Origin: Streptomyces sp. CG4
Lineage (GTDB): Bacteria > Actinomycetota > Actinomycetes > Streptomycetales > Streptomycetaceae
DNA: 64,000 nucleotides
Direction of reading: 5' to 3'
Assembly: GCF_041080655.1 (NCBI RefSeq)
Contig: NZ_CP163525.1
Coordinates: 7,626,001 to 7,690,000 of the forward strand
Shown here: piece after piece, positions 16,787 to 24,906 of the stretch
Position numbering within the stretch: position 1 is the stretch's first letter
How the letters are laid out: every line of letters starts with the position of its first letter
Notes under the pieces: model-generated
Told to the model about the DNA's origin: nothing
Databases searched by the model: none
Seen by the model: the letters and a program-made list of their open reading frames with translations, nothing else
Made by a program: the position numbers and the translations under genes

Positions 16787-17697
16787 CCCTCACGCGTAAG
16801 CACACCGCGCTGCCCAAGGCCCAGATCCTCATCGAGGCGCTGCCCTGGCTGACCCGGCACCACGGCAAGATCGTCGTCATCAAGTTCGGCGGCAACGCCA
16901 TGGTGGACGAGGACCTGAAGGCCGCCTTCGCCCAGGATGTCGTCTTCCTGCGGCACGCCGGCCTCAAGCCGGTCGTCGTGCACGGCGGCGGCCCGCAGAT
17001 CAGCGCCGCCCTCGACCGGCACGGCATCGTCAGCGAGTTCAAGGCGGGCCTGCGCGTCACCACCGAGGACGCCATGGACGTCGTACGGATGGTGCTCGCC
17101 GGGCAGGTGCAGCGCGAGCTGGTCGGCCTGCTCAACCAGCACGGCCCGCTCGCCGTCGGCCTGACCGGCGAGGACGCGCACACCATCACCGCCACCAAGC
17201 ACCGGCCCGAGATCGACGGCGAACGCGTCGACATCGGGCGGGTCGGCGAGATCACCGCGATCGACACGGGCGCCATCGAGGCGCTGCTCGCCGACGGCCG
17301 TATCCCGGTCGTCTCCTCCATCGCCCGCTCCGAGGACGCCTTTGACACAGGGGGCCAGGTCTACAACGTCAATGCTGATACGGCGGCTGCGGCACTCGCT
17401 GCGGCACTGGGCGCCGAGACCCTCATGGTCCTCACCGACGTCGAGGGCCTCTACGAGGACTGGCCGAACTCCGACGAGGTGATCAGCCGCCTCACCGCTT
17501 CCCAACTGGAGAAGCTTCTGCCGGAGTTGAGCTCCGGCATGGTGCCGAAGATGGAGGGCTGTCTGCACGCCGTACGGGGCGGCGTGACGACGGCCCGTGT
17601 CATCGACGGCCGGGTCCAGCACTCGATCCTGCTGGAGATCTTCACCGACGAAGGCATCGGCACGATGGTCGTGCCCGACGAACAGGGGGAGTCATGA
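16783..17697 (+). CDS. argB: Acetylglutamate kinase
   Basis: A 304-residue amino-acid kinase that phosphorylates N-acetylglutamate. Motifs are IKFGGNAMVD (phosphate loop), VVHGGGPQIS, VGLTGEDAH and a C-terminal GMVPKMEGCL. The extended N-terminal helix (LPKAQILIEALPWLTRHHGK) is the feature associated with arginine-sensitive hexameric kinases, so feedback inhibition by arginine is expected from family knowledge. Confidence 0.97.
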   Translation: MTLTRKHTALPKAQILIEALPWLTRHHGKIVVIKFGGNAMVDEDLKAAFAQDVVFLRHAGLKPVVVHGGGPQISAALDRHGIVSEFKAGLRVTTEDAMDVVRMVLAGQVQRELVGLLNQHGPLAVGLTGEDAHTITATKHRPEIDGERVDIGRVGEITAIDTGAIEALLADGRIPVVSSIARSEDAFDTGGQVYNVNADTAAAALAAALGAETLMVLTDVEGLYEDWPNSDEVISRLTASQLEKLLPELSSGMVPKMEGCLHAVRGGVTTARVIDGRVQHSILLEIFTDEGIGTMVVPDEQGES

Positions 17698-18935
17698 GCA
17701 ACCAGGAGCTGACCCGGCGCTGGCAGGGCGCGCTCATGAACAACTACGGCACCCCGCGCCTGCCCCTCGTGCGCGGCGCGGGCGTGAAAGTGTGGGACGC
17801 CGAGGGCCGCGAGTACCACGACTTCGTCGGCGGCATCGCCACCAACGCCCTCGGCCACGCCCACCCGGCGATCGTCGAGGCCGTCAGCCGGCAGATCGGC
17901 CAGTTGGGCCATGTCTCCAACTTCTTCATGGCGGAGCCCACCGTCGCCCTCGCCGAGCGGCTGCTCCAGCTCTTCGGCCGGGAGGGCCGGGTCTTCTTCT
18001 GCAACTCCGGCGCCGAGGCCAACGAGGCCGCCTTCAAGATCGGCCGGCGCACCGGGCGCACCCACATGGTCGCCACCGACGGCGGTTTCCACGGCCGTAC
18101 GATGGGCGCCCTCGCGCTCACCGGCCAGCCCGCCAAGCAGGACCCGTTCCGGCCGTTGCCCGCCGAGGTCACCCATGTGCCCTACGGCGACGCACAGGCG
18201 CTGGCGGCAGCGGTCACCGAAGAGACCGCCCTGGTGATCATCGAGCCGGTCCAGGGCGAGAACGGCGTGGTCGTACCCCCGCCCGGCTACCTCAAGGCCG
18301 CCCGCGCGATCACCGCCGCCACCGGCGCCCTGCTGGTCCTGGACGAGGTGCAGACCGGCATCGGCCGCACCGGGACCTGGTTCGAGTACCAGGCCCACGA
18401 GGGCGTGCTCCCCGACGTCGTCACCCTCGCCAAGCAGCTCGGCGGCGGACTGCCGCTCGGCGCCACCGTGGCCTTCGGCCGGGCCGCCGAACTGCTCCAG
18501 CCCGGCCAGCACGGCACCACCTTCGGCGGCAACCCGGTCGCCTGCGCCGCCGGACTCGCCGTCCTCGACACCATCGAGGGCGAGGGGCTGCTGGAGAACG
18601 TCAAGCGGCAGGGCGAGAAGCTCCGCGAAGGAATCGAGAGCCTCGGCCACCCGTTGATCGATTATGTGCGGGGTGCCGGCCTGCTCCTGGGTATCGTGCT
18701 CACCGGGCCGCGCGCGCAGCAGGTGCAGCAGGCGGCCCAGGAGGCCGGGTTCCTGGTGAACGCGCCCGCTCCCGACGTCGTACGGCTGATGCCGCCGCTG
18801 AATCTGAGCGACGTCGAGACAGGCGCCTTCCTCCGGGCGCTGCCCGGCATCCTCGACGCAGCGAACCCAGCGAACCCAGCGAACCCGGCGAACCCAGCGA
18901 ACCCAGCGAATGGGGACGGACGATCCGGAGAATGA
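17694..18935 (+). CDS. argD: Acetylornithine aminotransferase
   Basis: A 413-residue class III PLP aminotransferase that makes N-acetylornithine. It shows FCNSGAEANEAAFK, GGFHGRTMGAL, VLDEVQTGIGRTG, and the PLP lysine in VTLAKQLGGGLPLG. The last 25 or so residues are an unusual tail of repeated Ala-Asn-Pro units encoded by a 9-bp tandem repeat. This tail lies beyond the normal end of the fold and probably has no catalytic role. Confidence 0.96.
   Translation: MSNQELTRRWQGALMNNYGTPRLPLVRGAGVKVWDAEGREYHDFVGGIATNALGHAHPAIVEAVSRQIGQLGHVSNFFMAEPTVALAERLLQLFGREGRVFFCNSGAEANEAAFKIGRRTGRTHMVATDGGFHGRTMGALALTGQPAKQDPFRPLPAEVTHVPYGDAQALAAAVTEETALVIIEPVQGENGVVVPPPGYLKAARAITAATGALLVLDEVQTGIGRTGTWFEYQAHEGVLPDVVTLAKQLGGGLPLGATVAFGRAAELLQPGQHGTTFGGNPVACAAGLAVLDTIEGEGLLENVKRQGEKLREGIESLGHPLIDYVRGAGLLLGIVLTGPRAQQVQQAAQEAGFLVNAPAPDVVRLMPPLNLSDVETGAFLRALPGILDAANPANPANPANPANPANGDGRSGE
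18861..18914. repeat. 9-bp tandem repeat in the 3' end of argD
   Basis: The unit GCGAACCCA is repeated about 5.7 times in frame, adding Ala-Asn-Pro units to the ArgD C terminus. Copy number is likely to vary between strains through slippage. Confidence 0.9.
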
Positions 18936-18942
18936 GACGACG

Positions 18943-19488
18943 ATGAGCGAGGCGCAGGACCACGAGCAGGCGGCGGGTGCCGGACCCGCCGTGCCGCAGA
19001 CCCGGACCGCGCGGCACCGCCGGATCGTGGACATCCTCAACCGGCAGCCGGTGCGGTCGCAGAGCCAGCTCGCGAAGCTGCTCGCCGACGACGGGTTGAG
19101 CGTCACCCAGGCGACGCTCTCCCGGGACCTCGACGAGCTGAACGCGGTGAAGATCCGCAACACCGACGGCGAGCTGATCTACGCGGTGCCGAGCGAGGGC
19201 GGTTTCCGCACCCCGCGCGCGCCGCTCGGGGAGTCGGCGAAGGAGGAGCGGATGCGGCGGCTCTCCCAGGAGCTGCTGATCTCCGCGGAGGCCTCCGCCA
19301 ACCTCGTGGTCCTGCGCACCCCGCCGGGGGCGGCCCAGTTCCTCGCCTCGGCCATCGACCAGGCCGAACTGCACGACATCCTGGGCACGATCGCCGGCGA
19401 CGACACCCTGATGCTGATCAGCCGGAACCCGACCGGCGGGCAGGCCCTCGCCGACCACATGCTGCGGCTGGCGCAGAACGGGCACTGA
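18943..19488 (+). CDS. argR: Arginine repressor ArgR
   Basis: A 181-residue arginine-dependent repressor. The N-terminal winged helix (RHRRIVDILNRQPVRSQSQL, then GLSVTQATLSRDLDELNAVK) binds ARG boxes. The C-terminal domain (FLASAIDQAE and GTIAGDDTLMLI) binds arginine and forms hexamers. The start is taken at ATG 18943 (MSEAQDHEQ), seven bases after the argD stop. An earlier in-frame ATG (18910) lies inside the argD repeat tail and is less likely. ArgR most likely represses argC and argG through the palindromes upstream of each. Confidence 0.94.
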   Translation: MSEAQDHEQAAGAGPAVPQTRTARHRRIVDILNRQPVRSQSQLAKLLADDGLSVTQATLSRDLDELNAVKIRNTDGELIYAVPSEGGFRTPRAPLGESAKEERMRRLSQELLISAEASANLVVLRTPPGAAQFLASAIDQAELHDILGTIAGDDTLMLISRNPTGGQALADHMLRLAQNGH

Positions 19489-19529
19489 GCCCGCATGCGG
19501 CGCCCCACCCGTCGGCGGAGAATGGGAAT

Positions 19530-20186
19530 GTGATCTTCCGCGACGGGCGGTCAGGAGGGCGGGCAATCCCCTGGCGACCGTCGACCGTATACAGAGGTGT
19601 GTCGGGTTTTCGGTTCCCCGTGGGCCGCCTCCCGGACGAGGCTCTGCTGGCTGGGCTGGCCACCGGCGATCCGGAACTCGCGGTCGTCTTCGTACGCAGG
19701 TTCCAGCACCGGGTCTTCGGGGTCGCCATGGCCGTCACCGGGGATGAACAACTCGCCGAGGACGTCGCCCAGTTGACGTTCGAGCGGGCGTGGCGCCATG
19801 CCCAGATCTACGACTCGCGCCGCGGCTCGGTCACCACCTGGCTCACCACCATCGCGCACAACCTCGCCGTCGACGCCGTCCGCGCCCGACGGACCGAGCC
19901 GGTCGCACCGGAGGACCTCGACGCCCTCCTCGGTGTCGTCACCGAGACCCCCGAGCGATGGGCGCTGGCCGACGAGACCTCCTCCCAGCTGCGCGCCGCC
20001 GTGGCCCGGCTGCCCCGGGAACAGGCCCGGGCCCTGGTGATGGCGGGCATCTACGGAATGACCGCCCAGCAGATCGCCGACACGGAGCGGATCCCGCTGG
20101 GCACCGCCAAGACGCGGATCCGGGCCGCCATGGCGAAACTGCGCACCACACTCGCGGCTCCGAAGCGAGGCGACCATGTCCGGTGA
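19530..20186 (+). CDS. ECF RNA polymerase sigma factor
   Basis: A sigma-70 family extracytoplasmic-function sigma factor. Region 2 is visible as DEQLAEDVAQLTFERAWRHAQIYDSRRGSVTTWL, and region 4 as LPREQARALVMAGIYGMTAQQIADTERIPLGTAKTRI. It overlaps the following zinc-binding anti-sigma gene by 11 bp, the standard arrangement. The start is uncertain: GTG 19530 has a GGAG ribosome site nine bases upstream, while GTG 19620 would begin just before the conserved LPDEALLAGLA segment. The combination resembles SigK/RskA-type pairs. Confidence 0.88.
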   Translation: MIFRDGRSGGRAIPWRPSTVYRGVSGFRFPVGRLPDEALLAGLATGDPELAVVFVRRFQHRVFGVAMAVTGDEQLAEDVAQLTFERAWRHAQIYDSRRGSVTTWLTTIAHNLAVDAVRARRTEPVAPEDLDALLGVVTETPERWALADETSSQLRAAVARLPREQARALVMAGIYGMTAQQIADTERIPLGTAKTRIRAAMAKLRTTLAAPKRGDHVR

Positions 20187-20940
20187 CGCCAACTGCGACA
20201 AGCTCCGGGAGATCGCCGCCGAGCTGGCGCTGGGCGTGCTGCCCGGCCGGGAGCGCGCCGAGGCCATGGCCCATCTGGACCGGTGCGCGGACTGCCGGGA
20301 GTACGTCCGCCAGCTCACCCTGGTCGGCGACCGGCTGATCGGCCTGCTCCCGGACAGTGAGCCGCCGCCCGGGTTCGAGACCCGGGTGGCGCGCGGGCTG
20401 GCCCGGCAGGCGCCGGCGGCCGAGGCTGCCACGAGCGCCTCCGCCCGCGCGTCCCGGACCCTGCGCGGGCGGGCCCGGCGCGCCCGGCTGCGGCTCGCGG
20501 CCGTCGCCACCGCGGTCACCGTCGCCGTCGGGTTCGCCGGCTGGGGGGTCGGCACCGCCGTCGAGGAGGTCCTCGCCTCGTCCGCGCCCGCCCCCGCGTC
20601 CGAGCCCATGCTGGTCGGGGACATGACCTCGGCCACGAACGGCGGCACCGTCGGCGAGGTCTACGCCCACCCCGGAACCCCCGGCTGGATCTTCGTGTCC
20701 GTCGCGCTCGCCGGCCCGCACGCCGCGTACAACGGCAAGGTCACCTGCCTCCTCGAACACGCCGACGGTACGACCGTGCGCGTCGGCGACTTCACCCTGA
20801 CCGGCGGCCACGGCGAGTGGGGCGTGGCCGCCCCCGGCGACCTCTCGACCCTCTCCGGCGCCCGGCTGACCACACCCGACGGCACGGTCCTCGCCACGGC
20901 CCACTTGGCGAAGGGCCACGTCGTGGAGCCGGAGGCGTGA
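20176..20940 (+). CDS. Zinc-binding anti-sigma factor, RskA-like
   Basis: A 254-residue membrane anti-sigma factor. An N-terminal zinc-finger domain has His and two Cys in HLDRCADCREYV. A single transmembrane helix lies at about residues 112-130 (LAAVATAVTVAVGFAGW). A C-terminal extracytoplasmic RskA-like beta domain (GWIFVSVA to HGEWGVAAPGDL) follows. It should hold the upstream sigma factor at the membrane and release it on an outside signal. It is translationally coupled to the sigma gene and converges with the kinase gene. Confidence 0.88.
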   Translation: MSGDANCDKLREIAAELALGVLPGRERAEAMAHLDRCADCREYVRQLTLVGDRLIGLLPDSEPPPGFETRVARGLARQAPAAEAATSASARASRTLRGRARRARLRLAAVATAVTVAVGFAGWGVGTAVEEVLASSAPAPASEPMLVGDMTSATNGGTVGEVYAHPGTPGWIFVSVALAGPHAAYNGKVTCLLEHADGTTVRVGDFTLTGGHGEWGVAAPGDLSTLSGARLTTPDGTVLATAHLAKGHVVEPEA

Positions 20941-20989
20941 ACCGCGGCCGGGCACGGCTCAGCCGGTCACCGCTCAGCCGGTTACGGCA

Positions 20990-21925
20990 TCAGGGATGTC
21001 CCGGCAGGGTCGCCTCCAGCGCGGCGGCCAGCTCGGCGACCGTGGGCCGCGCTTCCGGGTCGGCCCGCAGACAGGCGTCGACGGCGGCGGCCAGCGCGGC
21101 GGGCAGCCGCCGCCGGGACGCGAGGGGCGGTGCCGCCGGCTGCGTCCGCTCATACCGGTCGTCCGTCCGCGGGCACGAGTCGCCCGTGCCCCCGCCGCCC
21201 TCCTCGGACTGCGCCCCGCTCTCCCCGCAGCCGAACGGCACCTCGCCGCATGCGACCTCGTACAAGGTGACGCCGATGCCCCACACGTCGGCGGCGGCCG
21301 TGAGCGGGCCGCCCCGGGCCTGCTCCGGAGCGCGGTAGCAGCACGTGCCCAGCCCGGCGGGGGCCGGTCCGGGCGGCCGGGCGACGCTCAGGTCCAGCAC
21401 CTTGGCATGCCCGCGCTCCACCACCACGTTGGCCGGTTTGAGGTCCAGGTGCAGCAGACCCCGGCCGTGCAGGTAATGGACCGCGGAACACAGCTGCACG
21501 CCGAGAAGCGCCACATCGGCGGCCGCAGGCCGGCGCCGCAACCGGTGCACGAGGTGGGACAGCGTCTCGCCGGTCAGCGTCTCCAGCACGACGAGCGGCT
21601 CGGGCGACGCGACCGTCTCGTACCCCCGGACCAGATGCGGATGGCTGAACTCCCGCAGCCACCGGCCCTCCCGCAGCAGCCGTTCGCCGAGCTGCTCCCT
21701 GCCGCGCCGGTCCGGTCGCACCGTCTTGATCACGCACCGGCAGGCCCGTTCCGCGCTCCACGCGTCGTACACGTCGAGCCAGCCGGTCCGGGTCAGATGC
21801 GCCAGGATCTCGTAACCCGGCGCCGGCTTCGTACCCGGCGCGAGGGGCGCGGGCCCGCTCCGGCCCGCCCCGGCGCCGCTCCCACCCGCCCCGGCGCCGC
21901 CTCCGCCCACCGCGACGCCGCTCAT
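20990..21925 (-). CDS. Divergent Ser/Thr protein kinase
   Basis: A 311-residue cytoplasmic kinase-fold protein with no transmembrane segment or extracellular sensor. It has VIK (ATP lysine), LHLDLKPANVV (catalytic loop, the usual HRD read as HLD), YRAPEQ and DVWGIGVTLYEVACG. The glycine-rich loop is poor (LTRTGWLDVYDAW), and the DFG metal-binding motif reads DLS, so activity may be reduced or unusual. The start overlaps the ABC exporter stop by 4 bp, so the two are translationally coupled. The kinase may modify the exporter or its small cargo (inference). Confidence 0.85.
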   Translation of the reverse strand: MSGVAVGGGGAGAGGSGAGAGRSGPAPLAPGTKPAPGYEILAHLTRTGWLDVYDAWSAERACRCVIKTVRPDRRGREQLGERLLREGRWLREFSHPHLVRGYETVASPEPLVVLETLTGETLSHLVHRLRRRPAAADVALLGVQLCSAVHYLHGRGLLHLDLKPANVVVERGHAKVLDLSVARPPGPAPAGLGTCCYRAPEQARGGPLTAAADVWGIGVTLYEVACGEVPFGCGESGAQSEEGGGGTGDSCPRTDDRYERTQPAAPPLASRRRLPAALAAAVDACLRADPEARPTVAELAAALEATLPGHP

Positions 21926-23739
21926 GACGGCACCATGCCCGCGTCGCTCAGCCGGTGCAGCCGGGCGTACGTCCCCTGGCCGCGGAGCAGGTCGTCATGG
22001 GTGCCCTGTTCCACCACCCGGCCGTGGTCGAGCACCACGATCCGGGTGGCGTCGCGGACGGTCAGCAGATTGTGGGAGATGACGACGGTGGTCCGTCCGG
22101 CCATGAGCCGGCGCAGTGGATCCATGATCCGCCGGCCCGAGCGCACGTCGAGCCCGGTGGTCGGCTCGTCCAGCAGCAGCACGGGCGCGTCCCTGATCAT
22201 CGCGCGGGCGATCGCCAGCCGCTGGCACTGCCCGCCGGACAGGGTCCGGCCGCGCTGGCCGACCAGGGTGTCGTAGCTCTCCGGGAGCCGCTCGATGAAC
22301 TCGTGGGCGTCCGCCGCGCGCGCCGCCGCGACGATGTCCGCCTCGCTCGCCCCCGGCCGCCCGTAGGCGATGTTCTCCCGCACGGTGCCGTGGAAGACGA
22401 GCGTCTCCTGCAGCACCACCGCGATGTTCTCCCGCACGTCGGACAGCCTCAGGTCCCGCAGGTCCGTGCCGTCGAGCAGGACCGCGCCGCGCTCGGGGTC
22501 GTAGAAGCGCAACTGGATTTTGGCGACCGTGGACTTGCCCGCCCCGCTCGCCCCGACCAGCGCCAGGGTCTCCCCGGGCGCGACATGGAACGACACGTCC
22601 GACAGCGCCCAGGAGGATGCGCCGGGATAGCGGAACCAGACCCCGTCGAACTCCACCTCGCCCCGCGCGCGGCCGATCCGCCGGGCGCCCGGAGCCTCGA
22701 CGACCTGCGGCCGCTGGTCCAGCAGCTCGATGATCCGTTCCGCGGCGGCGGAGGCCGCGTAGAAGGTGGTGCCCAGCCCGGAGAGGCCGTGGACCGGGCC
22801 GTACAGCTTGCCGATCAGCGCCAGGAACACCAGCAGACCGCCCAGGGTGAGCTGTCCCCGGGCCAGTTGCCAGGTGCCGAGGCCCATCACCGCGAGGCCG
22901 CCGGTCACCTCGATGATCTCGACGACGGGTCCGTACACCGCCCGGATCCGGGCCGAGGCCATCGCCGCCCGGAACCTGCCGTTGTTCTCCCGCTCGAACC
23001 GGCGCTCCTCCCACTCCTGCCGGTTGTACGCCTGCACCAGCGCGACATTGCCGAGCACCTCCTCGGCGATCGCGCTGAGCGAGCCGCTGCGGCGCCTGCG
23101 CTCCCGTGCCGCCGCCTTGATCCGCCGCGCGAAGTGCCGGGCCGCGGCCCAGAACAGCGGCACGATGACGAGGGCCGGCACGGTCAGGTCCCAGCGCAGA
23201 TAGAGCAACAGGCCGAGGAATACGGCCAGTTGGACGACGTAGTAGAGGACGTCCGCCACCCCGGAGAGCAGGAACGTCTCGACCGCGTCGACATCCCCGG
23301 TGATGCGGGACAGCACGTCCCCGAGCCGCCGGCGTTCGAAGAAGCCCAGGGACAGCCCCTGGACGTGCCGGAACACATCGGCGCGCAGCGACAGCAGGAA
23401 GCGCTCGCCGACCCAGGTGGACGTCACGTCGTCGGCGAACCCCAGCACCCCGGAACAGACGATGAGTCCCAGACAAGCCGGTGCGATCCACAGCAACGGC
23501 CGCAGGTCGCGGGGGACGAGCACGCCGTCCACCACGATCTTGAAGAGCCAGATCTGCGCGGCGTCGACGGCCGGTCCGGCCAGGCTGAAGCAGAGAACGG
23601 GGACGAGCCAGCGGCGGCCGCCGCGCGTGTACGGCCAGAACCGCCGGAACACCGCGCGCGGCGATACCGCGGGCGCGGCCGCGACGACACCGTCGCAGGC
23701 CTCGCCCACCGCCAGTGGACGCCGCGGGACGTGCACCAT
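21922..23739 (-). CDS. ABC exporter with fused membrane and ATPase domains
   Basis: A 605-residue half-transporter of the MsbA/lipid- or peptide-exporter type. Six membrane helices lie between residues about 40 and 320, with FERRRLGDVLSRITGDVDAVE as the coupling region. The ATPase domain (about 365-600) has Walker A GASGAGKST, signature LSGGQCQR, Walker B VLLLDEPT and switch His in VISHN. It has no C39 peptidase domain, so it does not cleave a leader itself. It lies 75 bp downstream of a His-rich small ORF and is coupled to a kinase gene. The substrate is unknown; the small peptide is a candidate. Confidence 0.9.
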   Translation of the reverse strand: MVHVPRRPLAVGEACDGVVAAAPAVSPRAVFRRFWPYTRGGRRWLVPVLCFSLAGPAVDAAQIWLFKIVVDGVLVPRDLRPLLWIAPACLGLIVCSGVLGFADDVTSTWVGERFLLSLRADVFRHVQGLSLGFFERRRLGDVLSRITGDVDAVETFLLSGVADVLYYVVQLAVFLGLLLYLRWDLTVPALVIVPLFWAAARHFARRIKAAARERRRRSGSLSAIAEEVLGNVALVQAYNRQEWEERRFERENNGRFRAAMASARIRAVYGPVVEIIEVTGGLAVMGLGTWQLARGQLTLGGLLVFLALIGKLYGPVHGLSGLGTTFYAASAAAERIIELLDQRPQVVEAPGARRIGRARGEVEFDGVWFRYPGASSWALSDVSFHVAPGETLALVGASGAGKSTVAKIQLRFYDPERGAVLLDGTDLRDLRLSDVRENIAVVLQETLVFHGTVRENIAYGRPGASEADIVAAARAADAHEFIERLPESYDTLVGQRGRTLSGGQCQRLAIARAMIRDAPVLLLDEPTTGLDVRSGRRIMDPLRRLMAGRTTVVISHNLLTVRDATRIVVLDHGRVVEQGTHDDLLRGQGTYARLHRLSDAGMVPS

Positions 23740-23814
23740 GGGAGGCGTTCCTCGGGGACCGGCGAAGCGGACCGGGTCCTTTGGCCACCGGTCCGCTCAG
23801 CCCTGATGTGCGCT

Positions 23815-23985
23815 TCAGTAGCCGTCATGGCCGTGACGGTCGCCGTGGTCGTGGCGGTCGCCGCGGTCGTGATCGTGGTCGTGGCGGTGGCCGTGCCGGT
23901 GATCGTGGTCGCCGTGGTCGTGATGCGACGTGTGCTTCCTGCGGTCATGGCGGCTGGCCGGCAGAAGACTGGTGAAGATGGCCAT
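23815..23985 (-). CDS. 56-residue His/Asp-rich small protein
   Basis: A small ORF of 56 codons. The N terminus MAIFTSLLPASR is followed by about 44 residues made almost wholly of His, Asp, Arg and Gly, with 16 His and 11 Asp, ending GHDGY. A GAGAGG ribosome site ends six bases before the ATG. A strong metal-binding (Ni, Zn, Cu or Co) or buffering role is suggested by composition only. It is co-directional with the ApbE gene upstream (117-bp gap) and the ABC exporter downstream (75-bp gap). The opposite strand gives a Val/Ala frame as a mirror of the same repeats. I do not recognise the family. It could be a metal chaperone or a peptide precursor. Confidence 0.6.
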   Translation of the reverse strand: MAIFTSLLPASRHDRRKHTSHHDHGDHDHRHGHRHDHDHDRGDRHDHGDRHGHDGY

Positions 23986-24102
23986 TCCGTTCCTCTCCGT
24001 TCCTCACGAAACTTGCTGTACATGGGATACGTCCGAGGACCGCGAACGGATGGCGCCACGGCAAAAAAAGCCGCCCGAAAAAGCTGTCCGGAAAAGTCGG
24101 CG

Positions 24103-24906
24103 TCAGCCCAGTCTCGCCGCCAACCCCCCGGTGCACCGCACCTCGTCGCCGGCGGTGATCAGCAGGCCCTCCACGTCCGGCAGGGACTCCAGCCACGCCA
24201 ACCCGGCCCGCGAGCCCATCGCGAACGCCGCCGTGGCCCAGCAGTCCACCCACGTCAGCCGCGGCCCCACCACCGTCACGGCGACCAGGTCCGTCACCGC
24301 CGACTTCCCCGTGCGCGGATCCACGATGTGCGCACCCCGCTCGGCCGTACCCGAGGTCGCCACCGACAACTCGGACACGCCCGCCGCCGAGATCACCGCC
24401 GCCAGCCCGCCCGGCCGCAGCGGATCGGCCACCCCCACCCGCCACGGCCGCTGCGGCTCCGGCGAACCGAGCAACTGGACGTCCCCACCCCCGTTGACGC
24501 TCACCCCGCACACCCCGGCCACCCCCGCGAGCAGCCGCGCCGCGCGCTCGGCGGCCCAGCCCTTGACGATGCCGGTGGGATCCAGCGCGCCCCGGTAGCG
24601 ACTGCTGAACCAGCCCTCGCTCACCCGCTCCGCCTCCGCCGCGAGGTCCAGCACCTCGGCCACCTCGGGCGCGCACTGCGCCACGGTCAACTCGCCCCGC
24701 GCCAGCCGCGACACCTCGCTGTCCTCGCGGTAGGTGCTGAAGACCGCGTCCGCCGCGTGCAGTCCGGCGACCGCCTCGGTCAGGGCCTCGCGCACCGCAT
24801 GGGGTTCCCCGCCGCGGACGTCGAAGGAGAAGACGGTCCCCATGACCTCCTCCGCATGACGCACCGCGGCGGGAGCTTCGGCCGGCTCGGCCACCGTGTC
24901 AGCCAC
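24103..24906 (-). CDS. apbE: FAD:protein FMN transferase (ApbE)
   Basis: A 267-residue ApbE-family enzyme that attaches FMN covalently to Thr/Ser in a SGA(T/S)xT/S motif of partner proteins. It shows MGTVFSFDV, DPTGIVKGWAAERA, SVNGGGDVQLLG and ATSGTAERGAHIVDPRTG. No clear signal peptide is seen, although most ApbE proteins act outside the membrane. The target is certainly close by: the gene overlaps the end of the double FMN-binding protein gene by 8 bp, and that protein carries two such motifs. Confidence 0.92.
   Translation of the reverse strand: MADTVAEPAEAPAAVRHAEEVMGTVFSFDVRGGEPHAVREALTEAVAGLHAADAVFSTYREDSEVSRLARGELTVAQCAPEVAEVLDLAAEAERVSEGWFSSRYRGALDPTGIVKGWAAERAARLLAGVAGVCGVSVNGGGDVQLLGSPEPQRPWRVGVADPLRPGGLAAVISAAGVSELSVATSGTAERGAHIVDPRTGKSAVTDLVAVTVVGPRLTWVDCWATAAFAMGSRAGLAWLESLPDVEGLLITAGDEVRCTGGLAARLG

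Noticed and set aside
18910..18942. Earlier ATG for argR
   Set aside because: It lies within the argD repeat tail and would add residues with no family match; ATG 18943 is preferred.
21922..23739. Bacteriocin-type exporter with leader peptidase
   Set aside because: The N terminus lacks the C39 peptidase motifs, so self-processing of a leader is not supported.
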